A stretch of 21,366 bases of DNA from a virus, in the IMG/VR virus record IMGVR_UViG_3300045421_000330, positions 1 through 21,366 of that record. One strand, 5' to 3'. This document shows positions 9,001 to 21,000 of this stretch, piece after piece. Below the pieces are notes generated by a model. The model did no database searches. It saw only the letters and a program-made list of their open reading frames with translations, and was not told the DNA's origin. Position numbers and translations under genes: made by a program. Every line of letters starts with the position of its first letter. Within the stretch, counting starts at the first letter, position 1.

Positions 9001-12000
9001 TACAATAATAGTGGAACTTATGCGCTAGCAGTGCTAGAAAGTACAATTAAAAATAGTATTGAAGCTAAATCCTATAATCCTTATGATTACGTTTTAGATT
9101 ATACTAATCAGCTACAACATCGAAGTTATGTTTATGATGGGTATACAAGTTATTTTGAATTAGAAACAAAACCTTTCCAAGAATCTTTATTATCTGACGT
9201 AGAACCTAAAATAAAAGTTTTTATTAACAATAAGTATGTGACAACTAGAAGTCCTGGTGCTGTAATTTGGAGATATCAAAAATTTGGTGAAAGACACACC
9301 ATTGTTATTGATCCAATATATCTTGAAACAGGCGATAGAATTGATATACTTTTTTCGGGACCCACAGACAGCGGTGCCTATTACCAAATTCCGCAAAATT
9401 TAGAATTTAACTACGACAATCAAGATGTGACATATTTAACACATGGTCAGATGCGCGGACACTATGAAAGAGTGGCTCAAAATATAAGAGCGCTGTTGGG
9501 AGACCCATTAGGAAAAAATAATCTTCATAAATTTGATAGTAACAATCGTGGGGGCACTATATTACAACACAGCGCGCCACTGACCTATTGTGCGGCATTT
9601 TTGGTTGACGAACAAGCTAATTTAATGAGTAGTATTGACTACGCTCGTAAAGAATATACACGATTTAAAAATAAATTATTAGAAATAGTAATCAATGACA
9701 TTGATGCCAGTGTAGATAATGTTCCGGCAACGCTGGATAGGACAATAAAGATTATTAACAAAAATAAAAATCCAAACGATTTTGGATTTTATTATAGCGA
9801 CATGTTGGCTCATGGCCCCATTGGGGATCAATTGATCCTCACAGTATTAAATCCAGCTATCACTGATTATGACCTATCGACATTAACCAGTCTGACCAAT
9901 AATTTATTTCGTACCGGTTTGGTATATCTTAATACCATACTACTGTATAACATTAACGATTATATAATTAATAACAACATGATCTTAGTGTTAAAGCCAC
10001 ATGTTAATTTAGCAGTCAATGATAAAATCATAGTGAGACTTTACCAAGACACAATAGGTAGTTATATTCCTGAAACACCTACCAAGTTGGGAATGTATCC
10101 AAAATATCAACCAGCTATGATTATCGATGATACTCAGGGTATTGGTGGAGGTTATGTAATACAAGGACATGATGGTAGTCTGACACCTGCATTCAATGAC
10201 ATTCGTGATCATGTATTATTAGAGTTTGAAAAACGAATTTATAATAATATTCAAGTTGAATATGATTCTAAAATTTTTAATATACATAGTATAGTTCCAG
10301 GATATTTTAGGAAAACTGAATATACTCTTACGGAATATAATCAAGTAGTTAATGCAGAATTTTTAAAGTGGATTGGTGTTAACCATCTTAGTTATACCGT
10401 CAATGATGAATATGATAAAGATAATTCTTTAACTTTTAATTATAGTCGTTCTCGAAATAGTCAAGGCGATAACCTACCGGGACACTGGCGAGGCATCTTT
10501 AAATTCTACTACGACACTGATCGTCCTCATACACATCCATGGGAGATGTTAGGACACACCATTAAACCACTGTGGTGGGATTCTAAATACAGTTGGACTG
10601 AACTTACTAAACGTGCAAATCTTATAAACAGTATATCCAAAGGAATAGTTGGAGATCCTTCTGTTGATAGCACATCAATGGCTTGTTTCCAGAGACCGGG
10701 GTTCGAAAAATTAGTTCCTGTAGATTTAAGTGGTAATATCATAAGTCCCAATGATCTGATGGTTACAGAATTTGATTCCACTTCTTTTAATAGAAATTTT
10801 GTAATAGGCGATCATGGTCCTTCTGAAACTGCTTGGCGTCGTAACAGTGAATTTTGTTATGCTTTGATACGTGCAATGGCATTGCTGAAGCCTGCTAGCT
10901 TTTTTGCATATAATATTGATCTCTATCGTTACAGGCGAATTATCGTTGGTGATTTTGCTCAATTTTCTTATATTTCCGGGCGTCGCCCGGCCATGCGCGA
11001 GTTTCAAATCAATGGTGAAATCGTCAATGGCAAAATTACAATTGCAGCAGGATATTTAAATTGGATACATGCTTATCTAGTTAATCTTGGCATAGATCCA
11101 ATTAAAAAGTTAAGAAATATATTGGATCGTACTCAAGTTAATTTAGTTCACAAACTGGGCGGATTCAGCGACAAAAAATATCTCAACGTGTTTGCTGAAC
11201 AGTTTGCTCCAACCAGTGTTGCTGAATCTGTGTTGATTCCAGATGAAAACTTTAATATACATTTACACAAAAGTGTTCCAGTGGACCGTGCTGTGTACAG
11301 TGCAGTGATCATTGAACGTAGTAGCGATGGTTTTACTGTGACAGGTTATGATCAGCGTTATCCGTATTTTACTATTATTCCTAGCGAAACGACAGGAAAA
11401 AATTATACCATAGAAGTATTAGATAAACGTGCCACTGTATTTACAGAATTCAGGTCTGAAAAAATCATAATTCCTTATAGCTACGAGTTTAGAGATTATC
11501 AGCAAGTGGTTGATTTTCTAGTAGGATATCAACGTTACTTGGTTGCACAAGGATTTGTATTTGATATCTATGATAAAATATTAGCAGTTGTACGAGATTG
11601 GGTACTAAGTGCCAAAGAATTTTTAACTTGGTGTGCACAAGGATGGAAAACTGGAAATATTCTTATACTAAGTCCGGTTATAGATCGTATAAACATTCAA
11701 ACTCAAAAAAACTATGTAGATGAGATAACCAATCAGCTTTATCAAAGTAGACTGTTGGGGGCCAATTTTAACAACATTAAATCCAATGACTTTACTGTAT
11801 TGCGCGATGATCAACGTACTACTATTGCAACTGTAAGCGGGCAGACTATTGCTTTGATAGATGTTAACTTTGTAGAGTTTGAACATGTATTGATTTTTGA
11901 TAATAAAACCATATTTGGGGACACCATTTACAATCCTGTTTTAGGCAATAGACAGTATAAAATGCGTCTAACAGGTAGTAAAACTGACAACTGGGACGGT

Positions 12001-15000
12001 ACATTAACACCACTGGGATTCGTTTACACTTCTTCTGCTGCCGATATGTGGGTGGTCAACAAAATTTATAGTAAGGGCGATATCGTAATTTACAAAAATA
12101 AACTTTACACTGCAATTCAAAAAATTGATCCAACAGAAATTTTTAATTTGAATTACTGGAAAGAATTAGATACTATTGTAGAATCCGGTATCGTTCCCAA
12201 CTTTGCACAATTGGCATCTAGAGGAAAAGACATCTATGACGTTGATGCTTTGCCATTGGATGAAGAATTTATCAAATTCAGCAATAGTTTGATAGGATAT
12301 CGCAGCAGAAGTAATTTAACTGATCTTGGACTTAACGAAACCAGTCAAATTAAATTTTATCAAGGATATATTAAAGACAAAGGCACCTATAATGCCATAG
12401 ATGGACTAGTTAGAGGTAACTTTGACAATATAGACAATGACATTGAGATTTACGAGGAATGGGGAGCTAGAATAGGTGTGTTTGGGGGAATTGATGCAAA
12501 TCCAGAAATAACCTTCCCATTGCCCGAGTCGATTATCAAACGTAACCCAATAATTATTGAATTTTTAGATTTTGGTAAAAAACCAGATTATCAAGAAATT
12601 ACTGCAATTTATCCCAATCAATTCTATACTAGACCTTACGATTATGATAATAAGATTTTTTTAAATCGAAATGAACAAAATATAAATGCTGCTCAAGATA
12701 AAAATCGTCTCGTTAAAATTGAAATTTTTGGCGATGGTATCATGTGCGGGCAAAAACCCAGTGCGCTAGTGGCATATACAATCAGTGCAGTAGAAAATTT
12801 TAACTACAGTGTAAAAATTGTAGGTGCAAGTTCTTACATGACGCGTGCCAAAAACGAAAATAATGCACTGATTTTTGATTCAACCACAATAGGTAATAAG
12901 CTGGTTTTTGAAATTGGGTCTTTACTGGATAACGAAGAAATACAGTATGAAATTGTTTCTGCTGATGGCAGCGAAAGGCAATTAAGCGTAAGTTCATTGG
13001 TTGATGAACAACTTGATACATTATTCGCTGGTCAACCTTTTAAAATTGTGGCCACGTCGGCATTGCCAGTCGAACAATTATCAATGGTAATAGAAGTGCC
13101 ACAGCCCACAGATGCACTTATGACTGATACAGTTTATTCAAAATTGGTCACAAAAATTGAGGCAACAATTAACAACACTGAAAAACGTATACTAAAATTT
13201 TTGATCACTGGTATAGAAATCACTGAAATATTGTATTATACCATCGAAGATGCCGGAGATCCTGATGTTCCATTGAGCTCAACCTATGTTGATCTTGGCA
13301 CTGCCTGTAGTCCTGCCTCACGGTTATTAGACAATAATGACGGGTTACCTGTCAACAGTTTGAGCAAAATTGACTTACAGTCTAATAGAGTAGATAATCC
13401 ACCATCAGAATTAATTTATCAAGCATTGACTCGAGATGTTAATATGGCTATTACCACTCGTTCAGTGGGAGGCTCGTCAACATTTGACATACTGTATGGA
13501 GACGGTGCCAATGAACGCTGGCCTGACAATATCGATGCAGACATAGTTATTCTTAATTATGGTTTATATGATGCCAAAAACAATACAGACATTGCTAATT
13601 ATAAACAAAATCTTCTTCAACTCAGGCTAAGTTTATCGCGCAAGGTTAAAATAATTTGGGTGTTACCTACTGCCACTAATAATAATTTAACCAATGAAAA
13701 TTCAATACCAGATCCTAGAGTAGAGTGGAACAGACAAAATCGTTTACAGTTGTTTATCAATGCCATGCGCGAAGTGGCCATTGCCAATGGCGATTATATA
13801 GCCGATACAACTAAATTAATAAATTGGTCCAAGTACTTGAAAATTGATCCAATTTTTCCAAATCAAGCAGGTTATCGTGAACTTGTTAGAGAAGTACTAG
13901 TTCCAATAATTAAAAACGTTATTAGAGACAAAAATCTGTCTACACAAATAACCTATGAAGATGATGTAATATCAGCAGGGTACGTGTTAGAAAGCGAAAT
14001 CAATGAAATAATTTTTGATGCAACTAAATTCACTGCTAGTTCATCTAACAACGACAAATATATTACCGGGTACAAAATTTGGTTTGCCAAAGATTTCAAT
14101 AAAGAATGGCAAGTTTATAGACTGTTTCTTAACATTGGTAAAATTATTAATATTGAACACGATTTAAATAATCGATACAGTTTTATTTTTGATAATGATC
14201 ATGACTTCATTGCCAATGATTTAATTTTTGTAAGAAACATAAATGATTTATTCAATGGCCTTCATAGGATTATATCAGTAACTGATCGTACAGTGATTAT
14301 ACAAGGCACTGCCGAAACTACTAGATTCTTACAGTTTAACACAATAGAATTTGCTGGGGAATATTTTGATTTTCAACCATTGAGATTTAAAACACATGAT
14401 GAGCTCAAAGACGCTACACCTAAGCATGAATGGTTAGACACCGATCTTGTATTTTTAGATGATAACGGTCTAGGCCATTGGGAGGTTTTACGTCCAACAA
14501 TCATTGGCTATGCAAATACCCAATCGTTCATTAACACTGTAAGTTATAGTTCGCAATATCAAATTCTGGCGATGGAATGTGGTAATCAAGAGACCGATCA
14601 AATTGATGTATTTACTGCTGCCGATATTAGAGATGAAGTTAAATTTTCAATTACCAGCGTCGATGATGAAGAAGATCTATATTGGACCATTGAAGCAGTC
14701 AATGAAATTGAAGAAATAGAGATACAAATAGATAAGTTTTTTTATTTGTATCTCAATAGAAAACCAACTCTAGACGAATTAGCTTATTATAAAAATATTG
14801 TACTTAATAGTAAAACAATCGCCATTGAGGACCTTGAAGAAAGTATTAAAAACAGCCTTGAAGCTAAATTACTAGGTGCTCGTGCTAACTTTAACTTGGG
14901 TAATGTAGCTACAGTTACTTCTGAAGTAAAAATAACTGTTGTTCCGAGATATCATTTTCTTCGTGTTAGAAAACAAACTAAAATTGTTGACATTGACAGT

Positions 15001-18000
15001 GCCAATAATTTCTATATATTCAGTCACAAACAAAAAAGAATTTTAACCAGGCTGGATCTCTACGATCCAGCCAAAGGACGTATATTAGGCACAGCATTAC
15101 AGGATTTAGATTATACTATCAGTGCTGATCCGGCCATGTACAACAAATACAGCCCAAATAATACCGAAATTGGTTTTGACGATCACAGTTTTTGGGGACC
15201 AGAAAAACTAGGTGTATATTGGTGGAACCTAGACAATTGTAGATTTGTTAACTATGAACATGGTGATTTAATATATCGTTCAAACAATTGGGGACGTTTG
15301 TTTCCCGGAAGCCAAGTTGAAGTATACGAATGGATAGAAAGTGATAATTTACCCAGTATACATGTACAACTGGGTCTAGATGGAATACCTTTATATCCAA
15401 ATGACTCGGCATATTGCGAAAGGATTGTAATCGATCTCAGCAGCTCGGGCTTTAAAAGCAAGTATTATTTTTGGGTTCGTAGCAGCAGTTTAAAGCGTAA
15501 TAATACCAAGCGTCACAGTACCGCTGGACTTGAAGAAGTTATCAGAAATCCTATCGCGCAAGACATTCCATTTTTGGTGGCACTTAAAGACAATGCTGTG
15601 GCTTTGTATAATGTGGGACAGTTTCTCAATGGTTCCGATTCGGTGGTCTATATCAGCAGTAAACGAAAAATCACCGAGAACATTGTACACAGCAATTTTG
15701 CTTTAGTGCAAGAAGGCAATCCCAAGAGTATTTTACCTGCTTATTTACAAGAAAAGATCATTGACAGTTTAGCTGCTGTTGATCGTTATGAACGAGCGGT
15801 GCCGGACCCCACACTGCCCTACATGCGTCGTTATGGTATAGAGTCGGTTCCACGTCAAAGTGTAATTATTAATCAGCTGAAAGCAAGAGAAAATATTGTA
15901 AAATATGTGAATTCTGTACTGTTGCGTTATCCTTTAGCTGATAGAATTAAAAATTCAACGAACAACAAAGAAAATGTTTTTTATGCTGGACAAATTCCTA
16001 AGAAAGATTGGTATGATGTTTCAATTTTATCTTTTAAAGCATTAAGCGATCTAGTTCCAATCAGCGGAACTAGAGTTTTTTTATTGAGCGATGAAACATT
16101 GGGCGGATATTGGTCTATATATGAGACACGATTAATTATTAGAAGTCAATCATCGCCAAGTATTCCTAATTTTGTATTCAGAGACAGTTATGCTTTTATC
16201 AAGCCAATGCTTCAAGGATCTGGCCCTCTTTACGATTATTATGGTTATGTGCTGAAACGTAGAGCAAGTTTTCAAGTATCTTTTTTTTGGAATTTTGAGA
16301 CATGGTACGCACCGGGGATCACCAATAATACTGTACCTGATTACGTGTTAAATACTTCTGCTGATTTGCTAAAATACGAGTTTAAACCCGGTGATATAGT
16401 TAAAATTTTAAACACAGAGTCTTATTTTGATAGTACAGTAAACTTTTTATTTGACTTTGAAGTAACGTCGGGTAAAATTGAACTTTACAGATATAATCTA
16501 AACGAAAATAAACTAGTGCCCGAGCTCATTGGTTTAAGCTTTGGCACTATTCAACTGTCCGATGAATTTTATAAACCATTGGGTTTTGATTCGGAACGAT
16601 TTGACAGTCGCGGGTTTGACTATGATGTTGACAGAGAATTTAGATATTTACTAGAAGGTCTTAGGCAGTATATTTTCGTCGACGATCTAGCAATAGAATG
16701 GAACAAAATACTTTATTATACGATTGATTTAATATTGGGCGAGCAAAAATATATTGATTGGTTTTTTAAGACTAGTTTTATTGCAGTTAATCATCGTGTC
16801 AATGGACTGAAACAGGTTCCTGGGTATGTTCGGGATAGACAGAAAAATTTTGCTGAATATATCAATGAAATTAAACCTTATAGAACCAAAATACGTGAAT
16901 ACAAACTTTCACATAAAACCATGGATTCTTTAAAGCTTGGTGTAACCGATTTTGATGTACCAGCAGTTTGGGTGCCCGAGTTAAAAGATTTTAGAACACC
17001 CACCGGCGAGGAACTCATTGATCAAACTTTACTGCAACAGCCAATTTACCAAGATTGGATCAAGAATCATGATTATCGTGTAGATAAAATTAAATTATTT
17101 AAACGCGGATACAATTATTTTAACAAGACTGGAACAGAATCTTCTCTGCCTGCAATAGTGTTACGCAGACAAGACAATCAGACTGGTAATTCAGCTGTAA
17201 TCAGCACAGTGATTAATTCTGTAGATAAATTTAGTATTATGGCAGTCAATGTCCTGAATCCGGGCAAAAATTATCTAGAAGCTCCTATATTAGAAATATT
17301 TGGGCATGGCGGAAATAAATTCATTGATAATACAGTTTTTAGATTCCAAGTAATTTCTAAAGGAGGCTTTGATACCAACACAGGTCCTGGTGTAGGACTT
17401 TATCGTATAAGTGAAACTGGCAGCATCACTGTTATTTGGTCTGGTACCAGCAATGGTTATATACTACATAAGATACGCAGAACCGACGGTGTTCTATTTT
17501 CAACTCACCAGTTTTCGTTAGAAACAGACCCCAATCAAGCTGAATCATTGGCGCTTCAAATAGCCAATACAAAATCTGATTATATAATAGTGCTACATAC
17601 TCTTGGAAATCCTAAATTAAATCGTTTACGTTTAAATACTGCATCTGAGCTGTTACCAAATCAGCTATTACGAGATCAAATTTATCGCTGCGGAGGCAGC
17701 GAAGTTTTTAGTTCAGTGTTGGGTTTTAAAAATAATAGTTCATACATTTTAGTGGGTATTCCTGGATGTGATAAAACCAATGGCATTGAAAATTATTCAG
17801 GTTTTACTGATGATAGTACCGATGCTTATTGTTCAATTTCGTTTGATTTGTATCGTTCGCGTCTAATACCCATTGCGGCTGTTCCAAAATTTTACAGCAT
17901 CGACGAAATTCAGTTTAATTTTCCATCTAATCCAAAGAACGGAGAATCTTACAGTTATTACAACAAATCCTGGACTTACAACGGGAGAGGATGGAACGTT

Positions 18001-21000
18001 GACAAGGCTCCAATTGGGCTTTTGCCCAATGAAACAGAAACACAAGCTGCGGTACTGGTGCCTATAATTGAAAACCAGACAGTAAGAAAACTTAAATTAA
18101 CCATTAAGTTTGATCGCATTGGATACACCAGTGTGGTACAAGAGTGGAAACCTGATACGGGTTACGGTATTAACACACTATTAAGTTATAACGACCAAGG
18201 TTATAGAGTAGACTCTCCCATGGATGCAGCTAAAACATTTAATGATTTTGTTGCAAAAGAAATTAGAGATCATTCATTCTATACAAATGCCAATGATAGA
18301 ATCATGGCATGCTATGCTGCCAGGCCTAGTAACAATAACATTCCTAAATCATTGACTAAATTAGTTTCCGGTTTGTCTTTGATAGGATCTTATACTTCCA
18401 CTCCTATCGTAAGCCCTGACACTATACTAATAGGTGATACATTTGGATCTAATATAGGTATCAGTGCCGGGAATATTCGTGTAACAGGTGGACATTTTGT
18501 TGACACATTGCTAACAAGATCTCCCGAAGAACTTGTTCCAGGACGAGTTTTTGATACACTAACAATTAAAGTACATACCGGTGCCACCAATGGTTTTAGA
18601 ATGTTCAAGGATTTCTCTGATGTAATCACTGGCACAGCTTTTGATGCTTCTACAACTACTACATTGACTGTGCCAGTATTATTAACTACTACAAATATAT
18701 CAGTGGCCGACGGATCTAAATTAACATCGCCAACTGTGCAAACCAGTGGAAATACTATTATAAATGTGATTCCTGGTGTAATACAGGTCAATGGTGAACG
18801 CATAGCATATTTCACTAAAACAGGTAATGAACTAGACCAAATTAGACGTGGCTACGATGGTACCAGTATAGCTACAGAACATCCAATTGGATCAACTGTT
18901 GAAGATGTAAGCATAGCTAGAGCTAGTTTGTTGTACAAAAATGACTATACGATACCAATTCCTCCGACAGTGGCCGGAGAAGTTGAGTTTTTAGAACCAG
19001 GTTCATATTCATGGACTGTACCCAATAATGTAAGTTCAATTGGTGTTGTTGGCATCGGCGGCGGCGGAGCCGGTGCATTAGGAGCATCCATTAACGGAGG
19101 TGGTGGTGGCGGAGCATTGGTTTGGATCAATGGTATTGCAGTTACTAGAAATCAAATACTAACAGTAGTGGTTGGCGAGGGCGGTAAAACACCTGGAGCC
19201 AATGGCTCCGCCACACAGCTAATTAAATCTACTACATTAATTTTCTCTGCCAATGGCGGCAAGGGCGGTAAACTCACCGGAGGTGCGGGCGGTACATATA
19301 CAGTTTCTAATGTTCATGGCTCAACTGGAGGCGGGGACGGTGGAGCTGGTGGAGAGTCTTATCCAATGGCCGGTGCAGGTGGCGGTGGCGCAGGTGGTTA
19401 TACTGGGGCTGGTGGACAGGGAGGTCGAGGCGGCGGAACACTGTCGGTCTATCTAGGAACTGCCAGTAATTCTCAAGCCGGTACCTCAGGCAGTGGTGGT
19501 GCAGGCGGAGGCGGTGCAGGTGGAAATAGAAATGCCGTGGTAGCACAAGGCGGAGGAGGAGGGGGAGTCGGAATTTATGGTTTGGCCGCAGACGGGGCCG
19601 GCGGAGCCGCAGTTACCAGTCTTGATTCGGGTGGTCCTGGTGGTGCAGCAGGAAGCTTGGGCATTGGTGGAGAAAGCGGAACAGCCGGCCAAGTTGGATC
19701 ATATGGCGGCGCGGGAGGCCAATTTGGTGCAGGAGGCGCAGGCGCAGCAGTGAACAATGGCGATGAAAACGCGGGCCGCGGCGGCAACGGAGCTATTAGA
19801 ATTATCTGGGGAACTGGAAGATCGTTCCCAAGTACCAGTGTGGCTTCGTTATATCCTACTACCAGTACAACAACTACAACAACTACTACCAAATTTGTTT
19901 CTAGACCAACTTCCATGATGTTTACACCGGGGTTCTATTATGAAAATGATAGGGCCGACAATTACGTAGGCAATTGGTCTAAATCATCCAATTACACAAT
20001 GAAGCATGTAACAGATTTTGGTCCTATAAACATGCATGGTCCAGATTCTGGTTCATATGTGTTAACCGTTGATGATTTACCTGTACATACAGAATATCGT
20101 TTTACTTTTTACATGCATTTTGTAGACGATTTAGATGGAGAAACCAGCAGAATTATTTTGAACAATACAGTTTATGCTGAATTAACTAAAAACTTCGCCA
20201 GTGTTCCTTTATTCACTGTCAATTTGTTTAATGCTAGTAATTTTTATACAGCCGATTATAGTTATGCACCATGGAGAAACAACCAAAATTTGAATGGCTA
20301 CATTTTATTCGATACCGGTTGGGTAGCGCACACAACCAATGTTTTCGTAGCCAATATTACATTGGGTCATGACGAGCCACATTACAACGAAGCAATATAT
20401 TTTAGTCATGTAAACCTTGAATTACGTGGTGGGGTAACAACATCAGCAGCTGATCTACCGTTACCTCCTCAGTCATTTACGATTGTTAATCTAACAGTAC
20501 CTTCGGGATATGCACTAGAATCTAACACCTACACAGCTAATACCACAATAATGGTACCATTGGGTGTTAATTCTATTCAAGTAACAGCACATGGTGCCAA
20601 TGGCGTGAGATCTAATCCAAATTGGGTAGATGGCTGGGAAACAGGAGAACAAGGTTATGGTCCTGTGTTTAACACAATTACCGATTCGGCTGCCATTGGA
20701 TTAATAAGTGCTGATTTAGAAACTTCTGCAGAAGCACAATTTAATTTGATTCCAAGCAGTAGAACCACCAATGGAAGTAATGTGTCTATTATTCATTACA
20801 CTTATGATAATAATCAGCTGATTACTACCACTTATACCGCAAGAGTAAGATTAAAAATTGGTGGGATTAAAACTAAATTAGGAAATGGTTGGAATAACAG
20901 ATTTACCACACCTGTTACAGAAACCAAGATTTATGCAATCGAACCTACTTATTATGAAGAATATTTAGGTGGTACCAACGGCGCCGATTTAATATTTGAT

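Noticed and set aside
15050-15072. 9-bp G+C-rich inverted repeat with a 5-nt loop, as a terminator
   Set aside because: It is inside the conserved coding block RLDLYDPAK and has no T-run after it. A hairpin of this size is expected about once by chance in 21 kb.
18390-18815. 141-residue antisense open frame
   Set aside because: It lies wholly opposite the giant gene, has no ribosome-binding site or recognisable motif, and the sense frame is convincing.
19307-19916. Antisense Pro/Ala- and His/Arg-rich open frames
   Set aside because: They mirror the Gly-rich domain (GGN codons read as NCC) and are shadows.
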